The notes below the pieces were generated by a model. It worked only from the letters and a program-made list of their open reading frames with translations. It had not been told where the DNA came from and did no database searches. The position numbers were made by a program, and so were the translations under genes. Of a stretch of DNA of 64,000 nt, positions 11,357 through 23,208 are shown piece after piece. Source of the stretch: Cercozoa sp. M6MM (lineage: Eukaryota > Endomyxa: Ascetosporea); assembly GCA_040357565.1 (NCBI GenBank), contig JBDODJ010000002.1. One strand, written 5' to 3'. How positions within the stretch are numbered: position 1 is the stretch's first letter; each line of letters begins with the position of its first letter.

Positions 11357-13156
11357 TCAGTGGAGCTGCATCGCGACGAGAGCGCCAGCGGCAGCGGAAA
11401 GCGCGAGGAGTGGCGACGTCGCGGCGGATGGAACGTCTTCGGGCACGGTCTGCGCTGCCTCTGCTCCGGTGACAAGGTACACATCATTCTACCCAGACTG
11501 ACCAGACAGACAGGAGGAAAAAAGGCACCGCAGTCGTCGTCGGTGCTGCACTCAGCCGTGGCCGACAGCGACACGTCAAGCGAGGCCTGCGCGCCGGTGT
11601 TCGGACGGCCCGCTGAAAGTTGCACACCAGTCAGTGTCGTGTAACACAGACCATAGACCTACTATATAAAAACGGAGGACAGAGAGCAGTACAGGCAGGA
11701 GTCAGTTCAGCAAAGGCCTGGATCTCGGACAACGTGGCGGCGGCCTTAACGTAGCGCTGCGCCCGGGCGTCGTTCAGCAGACGAACCTCGAACACGAGTG
11801 TCACCAGGCCGTGCTGCAGACGCACCTCGAGACTCACGTCAGCCACTGGTGCACCGAGCGTGCGTGCCACCAGGTGGCGCAACTCGTCCACGCGCTCTTC
11901 GGCGTAGTCGAACGCGACGTTGCGCAGCACCAGGCGGCCTGCCACTTTCTGCCAGATATATATACTTATATATATATATAACAAACCAGTAATGTAAAAT
12001 GTATCTCGAGATATGCAGGAATAGAAGACACAAAATGAATGGGAGAAATGCACCTTGTCGCTCGTGTACAGCGGCGTGCACACCTCGGCGAGAGAACTGC
12101 GGTTGAAAGGCTTCATGGAGGCCTCTTCGTTCGCATAGCAGCATGAGTCCTGTTCACGTCCAATACAATACAATGTCATAGCACTAGACTTGACGTTTTG
12201 CCATATGTCTTGGTTAAAGCACAGAAGTAAGGGTTTACAGTGGGTGCGCCCCCCAGGTGGTGCAGACAACGCGTGTTGTTGGCGTCTTTCTGACAGAGCT
12301 GTTCATTAAACACACACATACACACACACACATACACACACATATATATGTGTGTATTATACACATATGTGCAGACACATAAAAATATAAATCTAGAGAT
12401 ATTGAGGCGTCCCACCAGTTCTAGTGCGACAGCAGCGCCGACGGGCGGGTTGTCCTCGCCCAACTCGGCCACCATCTAAGAGCACCTCTCATGCATAGAT
12501 ACACTGGTGTATGTCTACATATATACCACGAAGGTGTCGGCAAGGCACGTATCGTCGCACACACTGTTGAGCACGTTGAAGGTGTCGCCGCCGGAACCCA
12601 GCTTCGACATCATCGTGTCTAAACAGCCGTCGTTCTGTCGCACCAACACTGAGGTGGAGGCAGAGCGGGAGAGAGGATAGAAATGGCTACACAGAGACTG
12701 TCGACAGTGAGCGCGAGTTGGCGCAGCTTGGTAGTGTTGACGCCACTCGGAATGCTAACAGGAGGTGTCACAACGATACCGTCACTGGCCACCGACGACA
12801 CGCACTGCATCAAGTCCTCCGTCGACTGCGAGATCGCCACAGCGCTCTTACTGCTCATACCGTTCCTCAGACTCAGAATGCAACAAGAAACAACAAACAG
12901 CAAAAAACACAGATATCAGCAACGTTACATCATCTCGCGGTTGCAGTCGCCGCACAGTTCCGACGCAAACATCGCGCTATCTTTGACGCTGCAGGGGTGT
13001 AGGAGTAAAGAGGATAAGGGGGAGGTGTGAAACGCAAGCACCCGTATAACTCCATGCCGAAAAGCGGCAGACGCTCCTGCTGCGCGTCCAGACAGAAACC
13101 GCCGGTTGAGTTTCGCGCACAGACAGTGTCGCGCGACGTCGTCAGCACGTCGTCTG

Positions 13157-13204
<48 letters not shown>

Positions 13205-13919
13205 GTACAGATGAATTCGCCCGAGCACTTCATAAACCCAAAGCTCATGGCCATGTCCGAAGGCTGCTTGTTGTAAATATAGTCACACAAACACGAACGC
13301 AGACACCAACAAAACATGGTACGGCAAACGTCGAATTAGAGTCGGAGCACGATTCAGCAATCTCCTGGATTACGTCCGAACTGCCCAAAGAGTCGGTAGA
13401 AATATACGGTCACTCAGTGACACTTATCTAGAGTACCGAACAAGGCCCATGACAGCGTCAAAGCAGCCGTCGAACTGCCTGGACTTTTGGGCGTCGCAAA
13501 TCACCGAGTAGCCGCTGCTGTCTGAGTCAAAACGGTGAACCCAACCAAAAGAAAGTCTTTATTTACTGTACCTCCAAACAGATCAGAGCACTGCAACATT
13601 GTGCCCATGTAGTCCACATACGGCTTCTGGGACAGGACCTGTACACATTAACAGTTAAATAACTTGCGGGAAGACTTGTTATCTTCCAAGAAAAGAACAA
13701 AGCTACCGCGGTCACACACGGGGGTAGGCCGTCCTCCAGGAGCGATAGCGACCCAGAGGCGCCACGCTGCAAGGCGCTTTGCGCCTGCAGCAGCGTTGTG
13801 ATCATTTGCATCGCGGTCTGTCTCGTCACTGACACTAGTACAGTCTCTACAATAACTCGAGACAGAACCAAACGACTCCGAGACTCTATAAAGGAGATTT
13901 CTTCTCCGGTTTCTTGCAA
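11357..13919 (-). CDS. Cys-rich secreted protein with GPI-anchor-type C-terminus
   Basis: Many short exons share Cys-containing segments. In transcript order these are LSLLEDGLPPCVTA, YVDYMGTMLQCSDLFG, GYSVICDAQKSRQFDGCFD, SFGFMKCSGEF, NSTGGFCLDAQQERLP, FASELCGDCNREMM, NDGCLDTMMSKLGSGGD followed by NSVCDDTCLADTF, LCQKDANNTRCLHHL and DSCCYANEEASMKPF. Then come VAGRLVLRNVAFDYAEER with VSLEVRLQHGLVTLVF, and an exon ending ECSTDDDC. The last exon ends SPLLALSAAAGALVAMQLH then TGA at 11357. That hydrophobic tail after a Ser/Ala spacer is typical of a GPI attachment signal. The last three exons join in phase (GTACTG...CAG, then GTGCC...GCAG). The true start and any signal peptide are not resolved; a candidate hydrophobic start lies near 14091. 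The role is unknown; cell-surface or wall protein is inferred. Confidence 0.55.
13158..13203. repeat. (TG)n microsatellite
   Basis: An uninterrupted TG run of about 45 bases lies in an intron of the Cys-rich gene. In the transcript it reads CA. It directly abuts an exon, so it may influence splice-site choice. Confidence 0.85.
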
Positions 13920-14253
13920 GCGATCGATCGGATCACATCAACCACCCATGTGAGCCAAAGCTCCCCTCCGACCAATGCGTTGTCCAGTCACACAACACCA
14001 CACAACGCAAGGCATAGCAGCTTGCTTATTGTTGACCAAAGCTGATACCGTTATCGAACAACTCAAACAGTTTAAAATGCTCCGCATCATTGATCCACCG
14101 ATTCCTCATTTGACCCTTTATCGAAGTTATTCGCCACCCTTCTCGAACCTCGAACAAAGCAGCTACGAGAACAGTTTCCCTTCAGTTCACCGGCCCTGAT
14201 GGCCCCGAGGGGTAGTTTTACTGCCAACAGTCGCAAATTGGCGAAAGGTATCT

Positions 14254-17200
14254 TTAGAGAGGACATCCGACAGGATCGTTCGCGTGCTGGCGCAGCTTTG
14301 AGCCTGCAAGACCCAATGCAGACTCCCAAATTGAGATGAGAAAGGCAGTTTTTGTCATCACTTACGCAAGAGTTTCCCGGTGGCCGTGCACGGCATCTCC
14401 TCGACAAAATGTACCTCTCGCGGGTACTCGTGCTGCGCCACGCGTCTAAAGCAAAACACAACTGCAGCAGAGTAATAGGATATCGAGCAATAAAGCCCAC
14501 TGTCGAACGTGCTCCTTCAGCCGCATCGCGAGCTCTTCCGTTGGCTTCACGTGCTCTTGTAGTTGCACAAAAGCGACCACCACCTCGGTTCTCTGCATAC
14601 TCCAAGGATTTAAACTTACTGAGAGTTAAACTCCTATCCCAGTTCAGTTTTTTCTTTCAGCAGAGTAGAGCGCCGTACAAGTAAACAAACAGGTACCACG
14701 GGGTCCTTCTTGCCCACAACGGCAGCGAGTGCCACTTCTGGCAGCTCCTGAAGCGCCGCTTCGATTGGCGACGGCCCAACGCGGTAGCCGGAGCTTGTGA
14801 TTATGTCTGCAGGCAACAACAAAAGTAAGTCGGTTGAACTCAAGGTCAGAGTTACCGTCATCTCGACCGACAAAAACAAAGTCGCCAGCTTCGGTGCAGT
14901 ACCCTGCCCACACACCAAATTTAAAAGTCATAATTGAGAGCTGCGTTTTTCCAACCGAGGTGGGAAACGCTTCATCGAAACCCGGGGATTTATTCATTAC
15001 CCCGGTCACCAGTGCGCATGAATTTGCCGTCTTTTGTGAACTTCTCTGGAACAGTTTTGTTCCAGTAGCCTAACATCATGGCCGGGTCCGAGGTGTGCAC
15101 GGCGATTTCGCCTTCTTCGTGCACGGACGCCTTCAAAAATCAGGGTGTCCGCACGGATATAAAATCAACTGAAGATTAGAGAACTCTAAACTTACGACAT
15201 TGTCGCTCTCGTCGCGCAGAATGACAACGCGTTTGCCTGGAACACTTCGTCCGATGCCTGCCAGAATGGGAGTCATCTCAGTCAAATTGGACTGAAGGCA
15301 AGTTTTCTGTTTCGACCGACTGCGAATCAGTTTGTACCTCCGATTGAAGGAAACAGCTCGTGTGCGTTGGTGCAAACCAGCTGTTCGTCAACAAAAAGTT
15401 TCATTCTCAAGTCTGTTAAGCATGAGTGGATCATCTCATATTTCAATAAATATACGTTGCACTCGGTCTGGCCGTAGAACTCGTCCACAGTGGTTCCGAC
15501 TGCAACACACTCAGAGAACTGTAGTTCCGAAATAATCTGTTGGTGTAAAGAAAGGTCAGAGCGAAACTAACACGTCTCCAAGCACCAATCACGAATGTCC
15601 TGACCCAACGACTCGCCGCCTGATTATGGTAAACCTAATTTGTGACTCAAAGAAATGAGGAGGAAAAGAAAGACAGACAACCTGCTGCCACGGAGCGCAA
15701 TCGCATGTGCGGGTACATGAGTCGAATCTTCTCTGTTCCGTCAGTTGTACAGAACAATGTAAAATTTAAATTAGGACAACCCAGTCGTACGGTCCATGTG
15801 TACCACCGCAGTGATCGCCGAGTTGACGGCGCAGCAGTTTCAGCGCTGTAGGCGGCAGGAACGTCGCCGTCACGCGCCGGCGCTGCACCAGTTCCAACGT
15901 GTCCCTTGCGTCGAACTTGCGTGCACTGAGGAGAGGGTAAAATTGGGCGCAAGAGGGGGCAGGAAAGCCTAAGTTGAGAACCGATGGGCAACGACAGAGA
16001 CGCCGTGGAACAGCGACGGCATCAGCACGTCGAAAAGTCCGCCAATCCATGCCCAGCATGCTGGTGTCCATGTCACCTCCTTCGGGGGGGGGGTTAAAAG
16101 GAGGTGGTAAATGTTAAACATTATAAAAGGAAGTACGCCTGGCTGTGGAAAGCATTGATGGGGCAGTTCCACTCCTACCAGAAAGAAGGGAATAGGGGAA
16201 AAGGCAATATAAGTTTACACAGACACAGTCTACCAGGCAGGTGACCCAACAACACGCGGTGCGCATGCACACATCCCCTGGTATCAAATGATTTGGGAAA
16301 TTTAAGAGGATTAAGGGAAAGAGGCAGTGTACTTGGGCGGTCCCGTGCTGCCACTGGTGTAGATGATTACTGCACCGTCATTGGCCTACAGTGATCAACC
16401 GTGTATCATTTCTATGGGCAGTGTGATGAGCTGATGTGACTCACTCACCTTGGTGGTGAAAGTCGACGCATCCACGATTTCGTCGATCTTGGTGCACTCG
16501 TCGTCGTTGTCGAACTCGCGCAGCAGATCGTGCAGCGCGTGCATCTCTATGTTGTCACCCCGCGCGTTGTCACCGCAACTGCGCGGAACCTTGACTCTGC
16601 CTCGACTCGTTCCTGCGTCCTAAACACACAACTGAAGCCAGTTTTTGAACTTCAAAAAGCTGGCAATTCGCATCACTTTCACCAACACTGCAAACAAAAA
16701 CAAAACAGAAACTTAAGCTTCGTCCAAGCTCCAAACAACTGAAATAGTAGAACAAAGAGAAAAACCCGATCAAACAACAATTAAAAGAAGAAAATCAAAG
16801 CCTTTGTACATCGTAGAAGTGTCCATCGCACACGATGACATGTCGCACCTCCGTGTGCTGTAACAGCGGTCTCACTTTGTCCAACTGCGACAACGATGTC
16901 AGCAGCACTGTTGCTTGCGAGTCCTATTCGAAATGATCAGTTTTCCTCAAAACTGAAGTCAAAATTCAGTGTTAAATTTACACTCAGTCGGTACTGCAAA
17001 GCGGCACTTCCGAACAGCGGAAACAACGGCAGCGACAGTGCCCCCAGACGCCAGACCGATGTGTGCCCTGCTCCAAGATTATCTTAATCCAAAAAACACT
17101 TGTTTAGTCGGAATGAACCGAATAAAAACTAACCGAGAACAGTCGCAGCACACTGAGGCAAATGCAGAGCCACGCGATCGCCTTTTCGCACGCCTGCTCG

Positions 17201-17864
17201 ATCCGACTCGATGCATAATGAGTGAAACATTTTTAGATTAGGTTAGGTGAAAACGAACCTAGAACATGAAGTGCTCGAGCAAGCACGACAGATGCTCTGA
17301 AGGAAAGCTGTGTGTTGAGAAAGCAGGTTGCCACTAAGTGAACTACCTTCGCAGCTGACCAAAGCTGTGCGCTGTGCCATCGTCGTAGATAGCAACGGAT
17401 GACCCTAAGTTTACCACAATTTACCTTGCAGCTTTAGCAGTTTCGTATTGGAGAAACAACTGCCAGGTACCTTCGTCGAAGATAGGGAAGTCGCGCGTAT
17501 CGAAAGCAGCGCTGGAAGCAACTCCGCAGTGTCTGAAAACGCAGCACACACCGCGAGTTACTTGTAGTAAATTGCAGCATTAAATTGCGACTGCAAAAAA
17601 GCCAAGCACCGATCCAGAACGGCACTTGCGATGTTGAAGAACTCGGGAATACGCCATTTAAACCGCTTCTTCACATCGTCCTATTTGTTAATTTATACTC
17701 AGACATCACGATGAGAAACGCTACTGGAGATCATGTACCCACTCATCACCCTTGTAGACGCGGCAGTATGCGCGTTCGGTCGACGAGAGCGATGAGGCAA
17801 AGCGACTGCAGCAAACCGCGTGCACGCCAATCTGGCACTTTTTCGCCCGAGAAAGAGCCAACAT
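14254..17864 (-). CDS. Mitochondrial AMP-forming acyl-CoA synthetase, medium-chain type
   Basis: It activates a carboxylic acid to its acyl-CoA via an acyl-adenylate. The ATG at 17864 gives MLALSRAKKCQIGVHAVCC, a basic, Ser-rich probable mitochondrial presequence. Then come KKRFKWRIPEFFNIASAVLD, EKGDRVALHLPQCAATVL, LGALSLPLFPLFGSAALQYR and the AMP-binding P-loop NDGAVIIYTSGSTGPPK (16327-16386). AHRVLLGHLPGVE, WTPACWAWIGGLFDVLM, SLFHGVSVVAHR and ATFLPPTALKLLRRQLGD follow. Next are EGEIAVHTSDPAMMLGYW, FMRTGDRG, GDFVFVGRDDG, DIITSSGYRVGPSPIE and REVHFVEEMPCTATGKLLR. The GK lysine is the adenylation catalytic Lys. The last exon finishes KLRQHANDPVGCPL with stop at 14254. The WTPACWAWIGG block is typical of the ACSM/propionyl-type subgroup. 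About 20 introns interrupt it; substrate length is not determinable. Confidence 0.9.
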
Positions 17865-18364
17865 TCCCCAACCGTGCTTTATCCACCCAAGCTATACGTT
17901 GCACCTGCAAAAAGAGCAGTATGGTCGCAGTGACCATCATCTTCTGTCCGTTTAAGGGCGTGGAGATCAATCTGTCCTGTTTCAGTTTTGTCCGGCTGCC
18001 GGTTTGGAGTGGCGCGTGACAAGCTCGTTTGTAACTGCAGTGTGTGCATGCGTGTGTGCATGGAGTGTTATGTACCTCGACGAGCAATCTGATGTGTAGG
18101 TTTAGAAAACATGAACAATGCACATAAAATGTTGTGCTTTTTGCCAGGGTCGGCTCACTGACGGGTTACTCGCCAAGTCCGCACCACAGCACTGCAGTGC
18201 GAGAGCAGCAGACATTCACGAACTTCCATCTTCGTGCTGCGCTGTCGTCGCGACATTTGCTGTGCGTTCTGTGATTTTGACGCAATGTTGTGATTCTTTT
18301 TGCTGTTCGTTCGTGAGTGAAGTGACTTTGTCGGTTTAGAGAGCAACAGCGACGGTACGATGAG
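17865..18364. other. Divergent intergenic region
   Basis: This lies between the head of the acyl-CoA synthetase gene (-) and the FYVE-TBC gene (+), so it should contain both promoters. No gene, repeat or clear regulatory motif is recognised. Confidence 0.5.
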
Positions 18365-20855
18365 ATGCAGGATCAGTTGCGACAGCCGAAACCGTCATCA
18401 GCGCAATTACAGTCATCGACCCCGTCGCCACGATCGGTACATTTTCGTGCTTTTACTCTGTTTAAAAAAATCCAATTGGAACGGCAGCCAAAGACGCGGC
18501 CGGGAAAAACGCCAGAGAAACGTCGCCGACACTGCTTTCACTGCGACAAGAAGTTCACGTTTCTGCGACGAAAGCACGTGTGTCAGCGGTGCTACAGCGA
18601 GTGCTGTGCCATGTGCGTCGGCAAGCTCAACAAGCAGGTGCGCGCCAACCTGCCGCCAATGTCGGAAATGCTGCCAAAAAGCACGGCTTCTGAGGTCAGT
18701 TGTATGTGTGTGGATGCGTGTGTGTGTGTTGCTTTAAAACAACTTCCCACTAGCGTTAACACATAAACTCTCTGACAGGAAACTGATGCTTCTGCGGACG
18801 AGAGTTTCTTCTGCTCGCAGTGCATTTCCGTGTCGCTGCGGCATTCGATCGACTTGACTGGTAACACTGCTGTTGTTCTTTCTAATCATAAAGAAGTGAT
18901 GCCCTTTTGAATGCAGTCACGAGGATATCCAGAGAAGGCGAGTTTAACGACTGCGACGATTGCTCCTATCGCGACTCTCAGGTTTTCTTCTTGTGCATCT
19001 TCTGGTTTGAAGAAACGCAAGATAGCGTACGCTATCTCTGCAGTTGATGGCACAACGAGGTGTCCGATGGTGCGATCTTCTCGGTACAACTGTTTTTCTT
19101 GTTGTGCTTGTGGTACAACTGTCAACTGAATTGAGAAAGAAGGACTCAGTTTTTCTTGTTGTGCTGCAGGCCTGGCGCAGTTCAAGATTCGGTTCTCGCC
19201 GAAACTGTTTCAATTTTTGGTCGTACGTTTAGTTTCGCCAAGATGGATTGAATTGCCTGGGACTACATTAAACGTGGACACAGGCTCAGTCGCTTGCAGC
19301 TCGTGACGTTCGGAATATTCAGAAAGATTTGGTATTTTCTGTTGGTCGATTTGTGTTTTCTTGTTGTTTTCTTGCTTGTTTAGTCTCATTTTTTCGTTTT
19401 CCGGCAGCAACGAACCTTTCCAAAACACGTGTTTTTCGCCGATGCCGAAAACCGCGAGTCGCTGCGTCGCGTTGTTAGTGCGTACTTGTGCTTCACGCGC
19501 TCAGGTAGGCTTGTGTTTGACTCAAGTTTCAACCTGCGAAAGAGGCGAATCGAAGCGTGTGCTGTTTGTTTGCAGAGTACTGCCAGGGCATGCTTTTCAT
19601 CGTGGGCGTGCTTCGATTGCACATGTGCGAGGAAGACGCTTTCTTCTGCTTTGTGCAAATCATGCAAGGTCGTTTGCAGTGGCACGTAATGTTTGGTACC
19701 ACACACACACAGAGATGACCAGCAAACACGTGTTTGTTCAATGAGTGACTGCTCAGCATCAAATTCTTCCGTACTGAGCGACTGTTGCTCGCTGCTTGAT
19801 CGACTGGTGCTTTCCTTGCTTTCTCTTTTTTCTCGATGAGTGAAACGCATTGCTTTTGGACAGGCGGGCGAAGTGATTCCCCCCGTGGCTGCACATCTTG
19901 AAAAACACGAAATCTCTGCCATAATGTACGCCTCGCAGGTTTTTTCGCTTTTTGTGGGGTCTTTGTTGCGTAAATTTATTTGTCTTGTCACTTCCGCGCG
20001 GCTGTGTAGTGGTTCGTGACCGTGTTTTGCTACAAGCAGCCGCTGCACTTTTGCTTGTCAGTGTTTGAGGTAGTTTTGGTTCTACCAAACTCTGTTTGTG
20101 CCCTTGAGTTCCTTTCACCCAGATATTCTTGCACCTCGGTGTTTCCGCCTTGTTCCGCACGGCACTCGCTCTCCTTGAGGTGTCTGCTAACATTTTTGCA
20201 TTGCTTGCTCGTGGTCTGTAGTTGCGAATTCGGTAGATCCACGCTCCTCGCTTGCTGCGCTCTAACGATGGTCGCGAGGCCACGATGGAAACTGCTTTGC
20301 CATTGTAGCTTTTGACTTTTCCAAGATATGTTTCTAAAACTGACAGCTTTTCGTTTGAGTCTGAAGCGATCGGTTTCTTTTTGCTTGTCAGATTGATCGA
20401 GCCTCTGCGAGTTGCTGCTGATGTCGTTAACTCACCACGTTTCTCTGCCACGGTATCCTCGCTGCTTTTGAGCCAACAAAGCAAAATTTTTAGTATCTTT
20501 CTCCTTCTGCGCGGAATTTAGAATTCGTTTTTGCTGGGCTAAACAGGTCATACGGCGTGCATGCTCGCTCGTGTTGCCTGATCTGCGGCTCAATGATGCG
20601 TGCAGACCGAGCGATGTTACTGGGCACTCTGATACGCACCTGACTCGCGCGGATGCTGCCGAAAACGAGAGCGGGCGAGACGACACGAACGATCAGGTGC
20701 CAATGAACCGTCGGAAGGGACCGTCGTTGCTCCAACAGCTGCTACAGTCCTCGCCACGCAAGTTGCGGCAGTTGGGTCTGGACGATCTCGTGACTGTGAC
20801 AACGCCCAAGTCGAACAGACGCTTATTAAAACGCGCTGCTGGTAAAAGGAAATGA
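18365..20855 (+). CDS. FYVE zinc finger plus TBC (Rab-GAP) protein
   Basis: The first exon starts MQDQLRQPKPSSAQLQSS and carries zinc ligands HCFHC, RRKHVCQRC and CCAMC (near 18535-18620). The next exon adds FFCSQC (18810-18825), completing the eight Cys of a FYVE-type finger, which binds PI3P on endosomes. Later exons give RTFPKHVFFADAENRESL (19413-19470), EYCQGMLFIVGVLRLHM with EDAFFCFVQIM (19572-19660), IPPVAAHLEKHEISAIMY (19880-19935), WFVTVFCYKQPLHFCLSVFE (20012-20069) and IFLHLGVSALFRTALALLE (20121-20177). That is a full TBC order with the Gln finger (YCQ) and the Arg before TFP. TBC domains stimulate GTP hydrolysis by Rabs. The C-terminus ends LLKRAAGKRK at 20855. Junctions between 18990-19400 and 20180-20560 are not resolved, so a second small gene cannot be fully excluded, but one Rab-GAP targeted to endosomes is the simplest reading. 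Confidence 0.65.
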
Positions 20856-21121
20856 CGAGAAATAATCACGTGCGTTTGCCGCGCGCTGTACTAGTACCCG
20901 CGATGTCCCGGATTGGCGGGGCGCCTTTTTCTTTGGTTTGTATGGGCAATCTGTGAGTCGCCCCTTTAAAAAATCGTCGTGCCAACAGCAGCGAGAGGAG
21001 TAGCGCGGACGTGTGCACCCAAGATTACAACAGGGCAGCACGTTCGTAGAATTGGTAGAGGCATTGTGACCAAAAAAGCGCAAGACAGCTCCTGGAAAAA
21101 CTCAAACCCCAAAAACTAGAG

Positions 21122-23133
21122 ATGACGGCACTGGCGGCATCTGCGCACGAGATCTTCTTGTTCGAAATGGCGCTCAAGCGGCGAGAGGTTTCTGGGCCAT
21201 TCGCGAGCGCCACACGCACGCTAGTGCTTTTACAGCGCGTCATCGCTGCGGCCAAGGTGCGTTTCTCCAACATGGATCTTGACTGACGCTTTACGTTTTG
21301 TTTGCTCAGGTGAACAGTGCGGCCGACTTGCTTGGGAGTCTTCGGGACCTGGCTCAACGTCTGCAGGTTTGTGTTTCTAACTTTGGATCTTTCTTTTCGA
21401 AAAAAATGTTTGTTCCGCAGAAAGCGCGACCTCTCGAGTTGGCGCTCGGCAACATTGTGCGAAGAGCAATGTTTTTCGTGCGCGACGCTGCGCGAACGGT
21501 ATTTTTCTGTTTTAATGGTCCAAAAGTTAATGAATCACTATGCGCAGATCGAGGAGGACGTTGAGGTCAGGAAAGACACGCCGTCGGTGCAGACGCCGGT
21601 GAAAGACGAGTTACACGCGCTGTTCGACTCGCCGCTGCCGTCCACGCCGCGCAAGCAGCGGTTTGCAGTTTTTGTCACATCGTTCTGCTTTTGTTGATGG
21701 CTATATATTTGGCTTTTTTGAGCAGAGGCAAGCCGCTCAAGGTGCCAGAGCTGAGTTTCGATGAGGTTTCGACGCCGAGTCCCGTGACGCCGCTGCTGTC
21801 GCCCGATCTGGAACCTGCGCTCACTCAACAGTACTTTTGCTTTGACGCTTTCGTTTTGTTTCACTTGTTTTCGCCTTTTTGACCTGTTTTGTTCTCGCTT
21901 GCTTTGCTTGTGTCGTTTATTTCGCTCAGTTTGGCGCTTTTTCGCTTTCTTTCGCCAACCTGTTGCTTTTGGTAGTTTGTCGGCGCAAGGAGCACGGAAG
22001 CTGCGCGAGGCGATCACAGAGCGTCTTGCTGAGCTGGAGTACGAACTAAAGGATGCTTACCAATCAGTTGCTGATCAGGCCGAGATGCACGTGGTACGTT
22101 CCATTAGCTTCTTGTGTGTTTTGAACTGACTAGAGTTGCTGCTTTAGCACTCGGGCGACGTAATCATGACGCTCGGTCACTCACAAACCGTAACTTGTTT
22201 TTCCCATTTTTAGCTCATTGATCGATAAGAAAAACAAGAACACTATTTTGTCTTTTTCAGGTGCGTAACTTTTTGGCGCACGCTGCGTCTCGCGGCCGCC
22301 ATTTCTCCGTGATCGTGGCCGATGGCTCTGACGGGCATGGCGCTGAGTTTGCCTTGCAGCTGGCGTCTTTGGTAGCATTTATTTGGAGCTCAACGGGTTT
22401 TTTGGTATTTTGTGGCGTGATCGGACTGATGACGTGACATGTGACGTGACTTGAGTGAGTGCAGCAAGGCGTGTCGGCTCAAGTGATCCCGGAAGCAGCC
22501 GTTCTTGCAATGATGCCGCAGGCCACCAAGGTTGTCATTGGCACAGAGTATGTGCTGGCCAATGGTGGTCTCGTGAGTCGCTGTGGCACTCGCAACCTGT
22601 GTCTGGCGGCCCAGCTGCATGCTCGGCCTGTGCTGGTGCTTGGTGCGTTTCTCCCAAACAGTCAGAGTCGAAAAATACAATGAATGGTCTCTTCCACTCT
22701 GGCAGGCGGCATGTATAAACTTGCGCCGCTCTATACTTTCGGTCAACACACGTTTAACGAACTGCTTCCGGTACCAAACTCGTTTTTCCTCGTTTGTTTT
22801 GACTGAACCTTGGCGAAACTCTGGAGAAACGCCTGTTGTGAACTGCTCAGCCACCGACGTCTCCACCAGTGGCTGCCGATCTGGCCGCCGAGGTGGATTT
22901 CGTCATTCCACGCTTCGACTATGTCGAGCCGGCACTCGTGGCGCTCTTTATCACCAACACTACGGTACACTGATTGACATCGTTTGTGTTCTAAACCAGC
23001 ACAGAGTGGAGTCGTGGTTTTTCTTTTGAGGCAGGCCTCTGAGGGTGCCGCAGGCGGCAATGGCTTTGCTCCGCACTTTGTCTGGAAACTGCTCAGCGGC
23101 TACTACTGCGAGGCTGATTACGAGCTCAACTAA
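21122..23133 (+). CDS. EIF2B2: Translation initiation factor eIF2B subunit beta
   Basis: It is a regulatory subunit of the eIF2B decamer, the guanine nucleotide exchange factor for eIF2. The ATG at 21122 gives MTALAASAHEIFLFEMALKR then ATRTLVLLQRVIAAAK. Next are NSAADLLGSLRDLAQRLQ and LELALGNIVRRA. Ordered family blocks follow: HSGDVIMTLGHSQTV, VRNFLAHAASRGRHFSVIVA, QVIPEAAVLAMMPQATKVVI, GTEYVLANGGLVSRCGT, MYKLAPLYTFG, VIPRFDYVEPALVALFITN, NGFAPHFVWKLLSGYY and the end EADYELN (stop 23131-23133). VRRA, GHSQTV, VLANGGLVSRCGT and ALFITN are typical of the alpha/beta/delta regulatory fold, and the RFDYVEPAL block points to beta. The linker IEEDVEVRKDTPSVQTPV is acidic and Ser/Thr-rich. Introns are short. 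Confidence 0.93.
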
Positions 23134-23208
23134 GTTATCCGCGTATCTATGTTGCACTCCTACAATCCTAAAAACGAAAACTCGTTGTGGTCAGAAGAAG
23201 ATCATCGA

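Noticed and set aside
11312-11644. 110-codon plus-strand frame
   Set aside because: It is antisense to exons that join in phase with the Cys-rich gene and has no family signal.
19759-20484. Long antisense open frame (241 codons) on the minus strand
   Set aside because: It overlaps well-supported TBC exons on the plus strand, has low-complexity composition and no family motif.
21040-21075. tRNA-like stretch (GTAGAATTGGTAGAGGC)
   Set aside because: No cloverleaf could be drawn around it; acceptor and T arms are missing.
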